Shown here: in pieces, positions 7,525 through 15,339 of the stretch
How positions within the stretch are numbered: the stretch's first letter is position 1
How the letters are laid out: each line of letters starts with the position of its first letter
DNA from: a virus
Strand: one strand, 5' to 3'
DNA length: 25,171 nucleotides
Virus record (IMG/VR): IMGVR_UViG_3300006929_003912
Span: 1 to 25,171 of that record
The notes under the pieces: model-generated
Databases searched by the model: none
The model's input: the letters and a program-made list of their open reading frames with translations, nothing else
What the model was told of the DNA's origin: nothing
Made by a program: the position numbers and the translations under genes

Positions 7525-9370
7525 TTTAGGGACTACAAATTCATGTGTCTCTGTAGTAGAGGGGGGAGACCCATCTATAATTGTTAACGGGGAAGGTAGA
7601 AGAACAACCCCATCAGTAGTTTCGTTTAAAGAAGGTAATAGGGTAGTTGGTGAACCAGCTAAAAGACAAGCAGTCTCTAACCCTACAAACACTATATATT
7701 CGGTAAAAAGATTTATCGGTAGTAAATTTACAGAAGTAAGTAAAGAAGCTAAAAAAATGCCTTACCAGGTTAAAAAAGGAAAAAATAATACTGTAAATAT
7801 TCTTATTGAAGATAAAGCGTATATCCCACAAGAAATTTCTGCAGTTGTTTTACAAAATCTTAAAAAAACAGCAGAAGACTACCTAGGGGGTAAAGTGACT
7901 GATGCGGTTATTACCGTTCCAGCCTATTTTAATGATGAGCAAAGAAAAGCTACAAAAGAAGCTGGAGAGATTGCCGGGTTAAATGTTCTTAGAGTTATTA
8001 ACGAACCTACAGCTGCAGCATTAGCATATGGTATAGATGAAAAACAAGAAAAAACAATTGCTGTTTATGATTTAGGTGGTGGTACCTTCGATATCTCTAT
8101 ATTGGAAATTTCTGATGGTGTATTTGAAGTTAAGTCTACAAACGGAGATACTCACTTAGGTGGTGATAATTTTGATGAAAAAATTGTAGACTGGTTACTA
8201 GAAGAGTTTAAAGGAGAAAACGGAATGGACCTGAACCAAGACCCTGCAGCTTTACAAAGACTTAGAGAAGCGGCTGAAAAAGCAAAAGTAGAACTATCAT
8301 CCACAAGTACAACAGAAATTAATTTACCTTATATTACAGCAGATAGTACCGGACCAAAACACCTTGTTAAACCTTTATCTAAAAATTTCTTTGAGTCTAT
8401 GATTGAAGATTTAGTAAAAAGAACATTAACTCCTTGTAAAAAAGCATTAAAAGACGCTAATTTAAAAACTAGTGATATCGATGAAATTATTTTAGTAGGT
8501 GGTTCTACAAGAATTCCAGCAGTACAACAAGCTGTTGAGAAGTTCTTTAATAAAAAACCTTCTAAAGGGGTAAACCCAGATGAGGTAGTTGCGATGGGTG
8601 CAGCAATCCAAGGAGGGGTATTAGTAGGTGATGTAAAAGACGTACTACTTCTAGATGTTACACCACTTTCTTTAGGTATTGAAACTATGGGAGGTGTAAT
8701 GACTAAACTTATAGAGTCCAACACTACAATTCCCACGAGTAAATCAGAGGTATTCTCCACAGCAAGTAATAACCAACCAGCGGTAGACATCCATGTAGTA
8801 CAAGGTGAAAGACCGATGGCAACAGACAATAGAACATTAGGAAGATTTCAACTAACTGATATACCACCAGCTCCCAGGGGTATACCACAAATTGAAGTAA
8901 CTTTTGATATCGATGCTAATGGTATTATTAATGTGACTGCGAAAGATAAAGGAACTGGAAGGGTTCAAAATATTAAAATTGAATCTGGAAGTTCCTTATC
9001 TGACGAAGAAATACAACGTATGAAAACAGAAGCAGAACAAAATGCAAGTGAAGATGCCGCTAAAAAAGAAAAAGTAGAAAAACTTAATACAGCAGACGCT
9101 ACCATATTCCAAACAGAAAAACAAATAAAAGAGTTTGGTGATAAATTAGAAGATGTTGATAAGTCTAGATTGGAGAACAATATAAAGGAACTCAAAGAAG
9201 TTATAAAAGAGGAAGATATAGAAGGTGTTGATGAATTAACAGATAAATTAAATAGTACATGGCAAGAAATCAGTACGAAGTTATACCAACAAACTGAACA
9301 AACCGAAAATCCACAAGAATCTCCTAAAGAAGAAGACGCGACGGATGTAGAATATGAAGAAGTAAAATAA
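7502..9370 (+). CDS. dnaK: Hsp70 chaperone DnaK, full length
   Basis: This 622-residue protein is a complete bacterial-type Hsp70. The nucleotide-binding domain opens [10 protein letters not shown] (6-15), has the catalytic lysine region YSVKRF (K69) and phosphate loop [10 protein letters not shown] with T195, the counterpart of E. coli T199. The interdomain linker [12 protein letters not shown] lies near 380-392, followed by the peptide-binding domain and helical lid. The C-terminus [11 protein letters not shown] keeps the acidic EEV-type tail of cellular DnaK. It uses ATP to bind and release unfolded chains and normally needs DnaJ and GrpE, neither of which is in this window, so host co-chaperones may serve. 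No break or missing motif is seen. The start follows an A-run, without a Shine-Dalgarno sequence. It sits divergent to a Clp unfoldase and ends at a strong terminator, so it is probably a single-gene unit. Acquisition from a host is likely. Confidence 0.97.
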   Translation: MAKVIGIDLGTTNSCVSVVEGGDPSIIVNGEGRRTTPSVVSFKEGNRVVGEPAKRQAVSNPTNTIYSVKRFIGSKFTEVSKEAKKMPYQVKKGKNNTVNILIEDKAYIPQEISAVVLQNLKKTAEDYLGGKVTDAVITVPAYFNDEQRKATKEAGEIAGLNVLRVINEPTAAALAYGIDEKQEKTIAVYDLGGGTFDISILEISDGVFEVKSTNGDTHLGGDNFDEKIVDWLLEEFKGENGMDLNQDPAALQRLREAAEKAKVELSSTSTTEINLPYITADSTGPKHLVKPLSKNFFESMIEDLVKRTLTPCKKALKDANLKTSDIDEIILVGGSTRIPAVQQAVEKFFNKKPSKGVNPDEVVAMGAAIQGGVLVGDVKDVLLLDVTPLSLGIETMGGVMTKLIESNTTIPTSKSEVFSTASNNQPAVDIHVVQGERPMATDNRTLGRFQLTDIPPAPRGIPQIEVTFDIDANGIINVTAKDKGTGRVQNIKIESGSSLSDEEIQRMKTEAEQNASEDAAKKEKVEKLNTADATIFQTEKQIKEFGDKLEDVDKSRLENNIKELKEVIKEEDIEGVDELTDKLNSTWQEISTKLYQQTEQTENPQESPKEEDATDVEYEEVK

Positions 9371-9376
9371 AATTTT

Positions 9377-9406
9377 AAAAACCCTCTTAGAAATAAGGGG
9401 GTTTTT
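9377..9406 (+). terminator. Rho-independent terminator after dnaK
   Basis: A 13-bp stem (9377-9389 with 9394-9406, one G-T wobble) encloses a GAAA tetraloop and ends in a T-run. It lies 6 bp past the dnaK stop and separates dnaK from the late-type gene block. Confidence 0.9.
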
Positions 9407-9410
9407 ACTA

Positions 9411-9418
9411 TATTTAAA
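9411..9418 (+). promoter_or_regulatory. TATTTAAA, weak variant of the late-type motif
   Basis: The box lies directly after the dnaK terminator and 10 bp before the ATG at 9429. It departs from TATTTAT at the last base, so it is the least secure of the set with 19744. Confidence 0.25.
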
Positions 9419-9428
9419 ATAAAAAACA

Positions 9429-9674
9429 ATGGCAATTAAATCTGAAAAAATAAGTGGTAAATTAATATTAAATGAATACGAATCCACCAATCTCAAATCA
9501 TCTGAATATAATACTGAAACCAGAGAATTAATCGTAGAATTTAAAAAAGGTGGGAAATATTCTTACGCTAAAGTACCTATTAGTGTTTTTACAAAAATGA
9601 GAAAAGCGGACAGTCAAGGTTCATTCTTTTCAAAAAACATATCTAAGACCTACAAATATAAAAAATTAACATAA
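9429..9674 (+). CDS. KTSC-domain small protein
   Basis: This 81-residue protein matches the KTSC domain, a short beta-rich module named for its occurrence at the C-terminus of some lysyl-tRNA synthetases. The match covers the pattern I see at residues 18-76: EST-x-L-x-S-x-x-Y, then LIVEFKKGGKYSYAKVP (34-50), then ADSQGSFFSKNI (60-71) and a final Tyr. The domain is common as a stand-alone protein in tailed phages; its function is unknown. It follows the dnaK terminator and is the first gene of the plus-strand block that runs to the capsid gene. Confidence 0.8.
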   Translation: MAIKSEKISGKLILNEYESTNLKSSEYNTETRELIVEFKKGGKYSYAKVPISVFTKMRKADSQGSFFSKNISKTYKYKKLT

Positions 9675-9683
9675 CTCCCAGAT

Positions 9684-9691
9684 ATTTATTG
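9684..9691 (+). promoter_or_regulatory. TATTTATT late-type motif before the nucleotidyltransferase-like gene
   Basis: The box ends just before GTGTG and the ATG at 9696. If it is a promoter acting like the T4 late box, the mRNA would have almost no leader. Confidence 0.4.
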
Positions 9692-9695
9692 TGTG

Positions 9696-10427
9696 ATGGA
9701 ATCAAGCACAATACTACAAAGTTTTAAAATACAAGATGAACTTAACCCTCTTATTTGGAATGGGTCTGGGAATGGTGAATATGTGATTAAACCTGAAGTA
9801 AGAAAAAAATTAATAGAAATAGCAGAAAATTTTATAGATTTTCTTGGTGTAGATGTTGATGTAGAAGATATTACAATGACTGGTTCACTATCAAACTACA
9901 ACTGGTCTTCTTTCTCTGATATAGACTTACATATTATAGTGGATTTTGATAGTATAGATATAGACGATGACCTCCTAAGACAATTATTTAATTCTAAAAA
10001 AACTATATGGAACTCTACACATGATGTGGAGGTTTATGGTTTTGAAGTGGAGGTTTATGTACAAAATCAAAGTGAACCTCATTTTGCTACTGGAGTGTAT
10101 TCTATTATGTATGATGAATGGATAAATGAACCACAACAAGAAGAAGTTACTTTTGATGATGAAAAACTTTTATCTAAAGCTTCTACTTGGACAAATATGA
10201 TTGATGGTGTATATGAAAAAGCTAATCTTTTAGACCCCGAAGAAACTTTAAGTTTAATCGAAAAAGTGAAAGATAAATTAAAAAAATATCGTTCTTGTGG
10301 ACTTGAAAAAAATGGAGAATATTCTTACGAAAATTTAACTTTTAAATTTTTAAGACGAAACGGATACATCCAAAAACTGTTTGATTTAAAAAATAAAATA
10401 ACTGACGATATACTTTCATTAGAATAG
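9696..10427 (+). CDS. Nucleotidyltransferase-like protein (Pol beta superfamily fold)
   Basis: This 243-residue protein has the signature of minimal nucleotidyltransferases: GSLSNYNW (63-70) followed by SDIDLHII (74-81), giving the G-S and D-x-D metal-binding carboxylates D75 and D77. A third acidic position is plausible in GFEVEVYVQ (E117 or E119), where canonical enzymes carry Asp. Such proteins transfer a nucleotide to RNA, protein or a small molecule; the target here cannot be told. The rest is helical and acidic, and I recall similar proteins from other marine T4-like phages. I prefer ATG at 9696 to the GTG one codon upstream. Confidence 0.7.
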   Translation: MESSTILQSFKIQDELNPLIWNGSGNGEYVIKPEVRKKLIEIAENFIDFLGVDVDVEDITMTGSLSNYNWSSFSDIDLHIIVDFDSIDIDDDLLRQLFNSKKTIWNSTHDVEVYGFEVEVYVQNQSEPHFATGVYSIMYDEWINEPQQEEVTFDDEKLLSKASTWTNMIDGVYEKANLLDPEETLSLIEKVKDKLKKYRSCGLEKNGEYSYENLTFKFLRRNGYIQKLFDLKNKITDDILSLE

Positions 10428-10451
10428 AAAAACTTTTTATTCTTATTTTAG

Positions 10452-10459
10452 TATTTATT
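10452..10459 (+). promoter_or_regulatory. TATTTATT late-type motif before the 142-residue virion-like gene
   Basis: The gap to the ATG at 10474 is 14 bp and A-rich, the same distance as at 2913 and 21152. Confidence 0.45.
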
Positions 10460-10473
10460 AAAAAAAGACTATT

Positions 10474-10902
10474 ATGCCAGCAGGAGCAAATTATGGATTT
10501 AACTCATTACCTACCGAGATTATTGGAGGGAAAGAATATGCGGCTTTAAAAAATACAACATATTCAAACTATACTTGCACACAAGTAGTACAATCAGGTA
10601 ACACCCAAGGAAGTATCAAGTACTTAGATGAAGCACATGGAGCTTTAGCATTAACTTACCTAATACCTTCTGGCGGTACATTAAACATGATAATTGAACC
10701 AGCAAAGTTAATTGAAGCAACTGGTGTTTATTTCTTATGTGCTTGTAGTAATTGTGACGATGCTATGACTGGTACTACACAATATAATAATACTGGGTAC
10801 GCTTATCCACGAACAAATGATGGTAGTGGTAATCTAACCCATTTAAAAACCTTTGGAGGTTTTGCACCGACTATTATTGGTGGAGGTGGATTAAATAATT
10901 AA
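10474..10902 (+). CDS. Small virion-like protein, unrecognised
   Basis: This 142-residue protein is rich in Gly, Asn, Thr and Tyr and poor in charge, unlike the Lys/Glu-rich proteins around it. Composition of this kind is usual for phage structural or decoration proteins. It has a cysteine cluster CACSNC near residues 90-95 plus another Cys near 33, and a glycine-rich C-terminus (GGGGLNN). No signal peptide or coiled coil is seen. In composition it resembles the 268-residue protein at 20256. A late-type motif precedes it. A role in the head or as a decoration protein is inferred only. Confidence 0.75.
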   Translation: MPAGANYGFNSLPTEIIGGKEYAALKNTTYSNYTCTQVVQSGNTQGSIKYLDEAHGALALTYLIPSGGTLNMIIEPAKLIEATGVYFLCACSNCDDAMTGTTQYNNTGYAYPRTNDGSGNLTHLKTFGGFAPTIIGGGGLNN

Positions 10903-10920
10903 ATATAAAACAAGAAAAAA

Positions 10921-12207
10921 ATGGCTGATTTAAAAGCAATAGGTTCAGAAAAATTAACGGGAGACGCAAAAATCCGAAGAATAATGGAAATAGCTCGTTA
11001 TGGGGAAACAACCCAAAATAAAGATTATCACACATCCACTTTGTCGTTTTCTAAAAAAGCACCTAATGGTGTTACATACGCAATTATACAGGAAAAAGAT
11101 GGGTATTATGTAAAGTCTGGTATAAATGAAAGTAAACTAGATTATGTAGATGGCGTGAACAATAAAAGAAAAAATAGATTTAGAAGTTATTCAGCCGCTC
11201 TTAAAAGAGTTAATTTAATGTTAAAACCTATTAATGAAGAGTTTAATAATGGTAAATCAACTTCACTGTTTGAACAATGTGCTCCAGCTATGGATGAAGA
11301 TATGGAATATTATGAAAATAATAATGATATGAGTGCAGAAATGTTTGAACAAGATGATGAAGAGGAAAAATTTGTTTTAAAAGTAGATGAACCAGCTGGT
11401 GACATGGAAGGAGATGATATGGACCTAGATATGGAAGATGATATGGGAGATGAAGAAATGGATATGGATGTTGATATGGAAGATGATATGGGTGATGAAG
11501 AAATGGATATGGAAGATGAAGAAGTGGAAGATGAGGAAGAAATGGTCGGATTTATGAAACCAATTCAAAAACTAACTGGAAAATTAGGACAAAAACTTAG
11601 AGATGTAGAAGAAGAGTTAGGAAGTGCAGATATTAAGTACGTTTTAAATTCTATTATATCGGCAGTTAATTTAGATAATTTAGATGAGGAGGATAGAGAA
11701 GATGTTTTAGATAGATTTGAAAAGGATGATTTAGAATATGGAATGGAAGACGATATTGATATAGAAGCTGGAGATGAGGACTTTGAGATGGGGGACGAAG
11801 AAATGGATATGGACATGGGAGATGAAGAAATGGATATGGACATGGGAGACGAGGAAATAGATATGGAAGATGAAGAATTAGCAGAAACTGATGATTCTTA
11901 TTCTGACGACCTTACACTAGAGTCAAAAATTTCTAAAACACTTAAAAAATATTTTAAAGCTTCAAAAGAAGAAAAAAGTCTACACGAAAGAAAAATTAAA
12001 AAATATATTAGAGGTAAATTAAACGAGACTAACTTAAAGAATAATAGTAACCCATACACTGTAGAACAAGAATTGACCATCGATAGATTAATTAAAGAAG
12101 GTACAATTAAAAAATATAGAGGTGAAAACAAATCAGGTGTCTTATATTTTGAAAATAAAAATAAAAGACCAATTGGTATAGACAAGAGAGGTAAATTAGT
12201 AAAATAA
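10921..12207 (+). CDS. Acidic repeat-rich protein, possible prohead core or virion component
   Basis: This 428-residue protein has three parts. Residues 1-115 form a folded region with FSKKAPNGVTYAIIQEKDGY and NRFRSYSAALKRVNLML, a pattern I recall from other large phages without a known function. Two strongly acidic Met-rich stretches follow (about 122-205 and 265-325), built of units such as DEEMDMDMG, with a helical segment between them. The last 100 residues are basic, ending GIDKRGKLVK. The acidic composition resembles the scaffold protein at 21945, as expected of a prohead core component, but nothing proves it. I/L-x-E sites occur (INE-E, LFE-Q). The stop overlaps the next start as TAATG. 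Confidence 0.8.
   Translation: MADLKAIGSEKLTGDAKIRRIMEIARYGETTQNKDYHTSTLSFSKKAPNGVTYAIIQEKDGYYVKSGINESKLDYVDGVNNKRKNRFRSYSAALKRVNLMLKPINEEFNNGKSTSLFEQCAPAMDEDMEYYENNNDMSAEMFEQDDEEEKFVLKVDEPAGDMEGDDMDLDMEDDMGDEEMDMDVDMEDDMGDEEMDMEDEEVEDEEEMVGFMKPIQKLTGKLGQKLRDVEEELGSADIKYVLNSIISAVNLDNLDEEDREDVLDRFEKDDLEYGMEDDIDIEAGDEDFEMGDEEMDMDMGDEEMDMDMGDEEIDMEDEELAETDDSYSDDLTLESKISKTLKKYFKASKEEKSLHERKIKKYIRGKLNETNLKNNSNPYTVEQELTIDRLIKEGTIKKYRGENKSGVLYFENKNKRPIGIDKRGKLVK
11794..11868 (+). repeat. 27-bp tandem repeat coding DEEMDMDMG
   Basis: Two nearly identical 27-bp units (11794-11820 and 11821-11847) and a diverged partial third encode the acidic Met-rich stretch of the 428-residue protein. A related acidic run lies at 11440-11513. 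Near-identity at the DNA level suggests recent slippage or duplication. Confidence 0.75.
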
Positions 12208-12611
12208 TGAATCTAATCTATATCAATGAGTTAGGACCTAATTTTAGAGGTGAAAATATGTATGAATTTATATTTTCATCCAACACCGAAGAGTTATGGG
12301 GTGAGGATTGGGATGCTGTTCCAGCTTATGGTAAACCATCTCCACCTGATATGGAGTATATTAGTGTTGTAGGGACTCTAGCTAAAAGTAAAATAAAGTT
12401 AATCCTAGTACAGAATTCTGAATATTTTGGAATGGAACACGCGATGGATAACGTTATTTGTTTGGGTTGGGAAAGTTTTGATGAAGACCATAACACCGAT
12501 AAAGAAAGATTAGTTTTTCATTTTGGTGAAACTAAAAAAGAAATTGAGGATAAATTATACTCACGAGATTTAATTTTAGATTACGATAAAACTTTATCTT
12601 ATGTTAAGTAG
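12207..12611 (+). CDS. Unrecognised small acidic protein
   Basis: This 134-residue protein has a start that overlaps the preceding stop (TAATG) and a tail that overlaps the next gene by 11 bp, so it belongs to a tight translational cluster. It is acidic and Trp/Tyr-containing, with GEDWDAVPAYGKPSPPDMEY near residues 33-52 and ICLGWESFDEDH further on. No signal peptide, membrane segment or metal motif is seen. It is not recognisably a small terminase subunit. I recall similar proteins in other T4-like phages but know no function. Confidence 0.78.
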   Translation: MNLIYINELGPNFRGENMYEFIFSSNTEELWGEDWDAVPAYGKPSPPDMEYISVVGTLAKSKIKLILVQNSEYFGMEHAMDNVICLGWESFDEDHNTDKERLVFHFGETKKEIEDKLYSRDLILDYDKTLSYVK

Positions 12612-13911
12612 AAATAAAATAATAGAAAAATTAGTAAATGAAGGGTTTACCTATAAAACCCTTTCTTTATTTAATGACCGCCAAATTAAAGAGCTTGCGT
12701 CTCGTATTCTTAGAGAGGCTAGTACCAGTAGAGTAGAAAAAACAACCTATACTAAATCAGAAGTTGATAAAATGAAACAGGACCACGGTGGTTTATCTGT
12801 AGATGGTACTGTTACACCTAATGAAGATGGTTCGGTAACTGTAACCCAGGAACTTGGTGAAGATAATATTGATGACGATAAAGAGTTTGAAAAAACACAT
12901 CCTAAAACTAAAAAAATAGATACCGAAGCTGGTGAAATGGATTTAGTTCTAGGTGAGATGGATTTGGACGACAGACACCCCAACCGTAAGGGTAGTGGTA
13001 ATGGGAAATCTAAAACTGACGGAGGAACTTTTGAACCTGTAAATTACGACGTTACCAAACCCAAATCACATGATGAACTAAGTAGAAAAAAAGAATTAAC
13101 ACATACTGGTGAAGATTATATCTATGAAGAATTTAAATCTAAAGACCAACAACAATACTTTTTTGCTAAGTGTGATGAGGAAGGACCAAAAAGTAAGTGG
13201 TGTAAAATGGCAAAAGAATTTGCGGATGACACCAAAGACTTCTCCAAGTTACCAGAAAAAGTTCAAAATGAAATGGTAGAAGAGTGGGTAACTAGTTTAG
13301 TAGAAAGAGAAGATAAAACAATTAAAGTTAGTAAAGGTAAGTTAATGGAGATGGTTCGTCAAAATTACAAACTTAACTATGATACAGGTAAAATAAAAAG
13401 AATGGAAAAAACCATGGATTTATTCGATTCTATGGAACAAGAAGTTGCCTTTGACCAGTTAAATAGATGGACTCTACAAAAAAACGGATTTCAACTAAAT
13501 GTAGATGAACTAGAAAAGGGGGAAGATAGTGAGGAGTCTGTTTTATTATTATACTTAAATTCAGATAGTGGTGATGTTTGGGACATTAAAATTTATACTG
13601 ATGGTAATATCTATATGGATGATGCACCAATTAATGATATACAAGATTTTGAGGAAGAAATAAAAGAAAAAGAATCAAAGAGTGAAGGTGAATTAGCTGA
13701 AACTGAAAGAGATACTGAAGGTGCGTATATGGGAGCTCCAGTTAAAGAACCAACTATAAAACCTACTACAACACCTACACCTACTAAAAAACCAGGTAGA
13801 CCCGGACCATTTAAAAGACCACAAACAACACCTAAACCTAAAGCACAAGACAAAAAAGTTCCTGATTGGTTTAACTTTGATAAAATTAAATCACAAGTAG
13901 AAAAAAAATAG
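12601..13911 (+). CDS. Unrecognised modular protein with DUF3008-like segment
   Basis: This 436-residue protein begins with a helical segment ending RILREA (35-40), a T4-type cleavage pattern (L-R-E before Ala). Residues 177-225 (KSKDQQQYFFAKCDEEG then MAKEFADD and LPEKVQ) resemble the phage DUF3008 pattern S-K-x-Q-Q-R ... M-A-x-S-M ... G-L-P-E-K-V, though the usual Arg after QQ is Gln. A Pro/Thr/Lys-rich linker (about 381-425) precedes the last 15 residues. Between genes of probable head proteins and next to the terminase block, a virion or core role is possible. The start overlaps the preceding gene by 11 bp. Confidence 0.78.
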   Translation: MLSRNKIIEKLVNEGFTYKTLSLFNDRQIKELASRILREASTSRVEKTTYTKSEVDKMKQDHGGLSVDGTVTPNEDGSVTVTQELGEDNIDDDKEFEKTHPKTKKIDTEAGEMDLVLGEMDLDDRHPNRKGSGNGKSKTDGGTFEPVNYDVTKPKSHDELSRKKELTHTGEDYIYEEFKSKDQQQYFFAKCDEEGPKSKWCKMAKEFADDTKDFSKLPEKVQNEMVEEWVTSLVEREDKTIKVSKGKLMEMVRQNYKLNYDTGKIKRMEKTMDLFDSMEQEVAFDQLNRWTLQKNGFQLNVDELEKGEDSEESVLLLYLNSDSGDVWDIKIYTDGNIYMDDAPINDIQDFEEEIKEKESKSEGELAETERDTEGAYMGAPVKEPTIKPTTTPTPTKKPGRPGPFKRPQTTPKPKAQDKKVPDWFNFDKIKSQVEKK

Positions 13912-13914
13912 AAA

Positions 13915-15285
13915 ATGGCTAATAAAAGAAAAAAGTTACATGAAGCCCCTCCTATCGATTATTCTGATGGACCAGAAAGAATGTCACCAGATATCGAAAG
14001 AAAATTAAGAAGTCAAGAGCACCCTTTAGGTGGACATCCAGCTTTCCCGGATGTTAATGGAGACGGTATTCCAGATAATTTTGAAGAGTTATTAGCATCT
14101 AAAAGATTTAGAGATGTTGTAGAAAAAGTAAAACAATCTACAGGTCTAGAAACTATAGACCCAAGGTCAGTAATGTCAATGCAACCCATGTTCCAAAGAG
14201 CTTTAATGAGAATAATGCAAATAGAAAGTCAAAATAAAAAGGCTTTAGAGGAGTTAGCTGTTGAGGTGGTTAAAAAAGAAATGGGAATTCCAGAAGGAGA
14301 CCTTCAGTTTGATGCTAAATTAGAAAAACCTAGTTTAGAAGGAATGCAAAGACAACCAGAAAAACCAAAGAAAAAACAACAAGAATTTAAAAATCCAGAA
14401 GAAGAACAAGAAGCAGCAAAAAGATTAGAAAAGTTTAATCTAGAAAGACAAAAAAGAAGATTCATCAACTCTATTATCCAAGGTTCTTCTAAAAAAGCTT
14501 TATATCTATATCATTTAGTGAATGAGAAATTAGACGAAATAAATCCAGAATTAGTAAATCTTTATTCTTTAGTTATGTCAGTTAATGATTTAATGTACTG
14601 GATAATGCCTGATATGGATATGAGAATGGCAGCTGGAGGTGGTGAAGAATTAGGTGGTGGTAGAGAAGAGTTAGATTTAGAAACAGACCCACCTACTATT
14701 AAAGCTGAAGGGGCACTATTCCCAATATTAGTTCATGAACTATATAAAGGTGTTATGGAATATGTATCCGCTCACGGATTACCATCAGACCCATCTACAG
14801 CTGAAGATGTTATAGGTATGGAAGATACTTTACCTGCTGAAGTTTGGGATTTAAGATTAGGCCCTGTAATATGGGAAAAATTTAGAGATTCTTACCCACA
14901 AGAGTTATTTGACTCACAAGATAGAAAAAGATTACAAAATTATTTTTATTATAGGTTTGTAAGTTTACCAGCAGAAGAATTTTTATCTTTAGCAAAAGAA
15001 ATATTATCTGGTAGTGATAGAGGTAAAGATTTAGTTAAAAAAATGGTAGATGAGATTATCCAAGAACTAAAAAATGAGGATTACGAAGAAGCTACAGGTA
15101 TAGACCAAAAAGATGATGATGATTTTGCCACAACAACCCTTAGTAGTATTGACGCACCCGAAGAACCTAGTACACCATCAGCAGAAGATTTTGATTTAGA
15201 TACACTTTTGGATAAAATTTCTAAAAGGGGTATGGAGTCTCTTACACCCGAAGAATTAACATTTCTGAAAAGTTTCGGAAATTAA
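13915..15285 (+). CDS. Unrecognised protein with an EF-hand calcium loop
   Basis: This 456-residue protein begins 4 bp after the previous stop. Residues 46-57 (DVNGDGIPDNFE) form a textbook 12-residue EF-hand loop, with acidic or amide ligands at loop positions 1, 3, 5 and 9 and Glu at 12; single loops of this kind also occur in dockerin-like calcium-binding repeats. The middle is a charged helical stretch (about 120-185, Lys/Glu/Gln-rich, probably coiled coil). The second half is mostly helical with conserved-looking aromatic residues and an acidic tail. Its position just before the terminase gene is suggestive of a head-assembly role, not proof. No signal peptide is seen. Confidence 0.78.
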   Translation: MANKRKKLHEAPPIDYSDGPERMSPDIERKLRSQEHPLGGHPAFPDVNGDGIPDNFEELLASKRFRDVVEKVKQSTGLETIDPRSVMSMQPMFQRALMRIMQIESQNKKALEELAVEVVKKEMGIPEGDLQFDAKLEKPSLEGMQRQPEKPKKKQQEFKNPEEEQEAAKRLEKFNLERQKRRFINSIIQGSSKKALYLYHLVNEKLDEINPELVNLYSLVMSVNDLMYWIMPDMDMRMAAGGGEELGGGREELDLETDPPTIKAEGALFPILVHELYKGVMEYVSAHGLPSDPSTAEDVIGMEDTLPAEVWDLRLGPVIWEKFRDSYPQELFDSQDRKRLQNYFYYRFVSLPAEEFLSLAKEILSGSDRGKDLVKKMVDEIIQELKNEDYEEATGIDQKDDDDFATTTLSSIDAPEEPSTPSAEDFDLDTLLDKISKRGMESLTPEELTFLKSFGN

Positions 15286-15328
15286 ATATTATTATATTAT
15301 CCCTTCTTTTTCACTTAATCTTTTTAGA

Positions 15329-15336
15329 TATTTATA
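15329..15336 (+). promoter_or_regulatory. TATTTATA late-type motif before the terminase gene
   Basis: Only GAT separates the box from the ATG at 15340, so a promoter here would give a leaderless or nearly leaderless mRNA; the box could instead act in translation. Confidence 0.35.
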
Positions 15337-15339
15337 GAT

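Noticed and set aside
8329-8829. 166-codon minus-strand frame inside dnaK
   Set aside because: dnaK is intact and conserved through this stretch; the antisense product has no recognisable motif.
8965-9435. 156-codon minus-strand frame over the dnaK 3' end
   Set aside because: It runs through the terminator hairpin and is a Ser/Phe-rich complement of dnaK.
9693-9695. GTG as the start of the nucleotidyltransferase-like gene
   Set aside because: An ATG follows directly at 9696 and other genes in the window start with ATG.
10428-10447. A-run/T-run pair after the nucleotidyltransferase-like gene as a terminator
   Set aside because: The possible stem is almost entirely A-T with no GC core, unlike the two strong terminators in the window.
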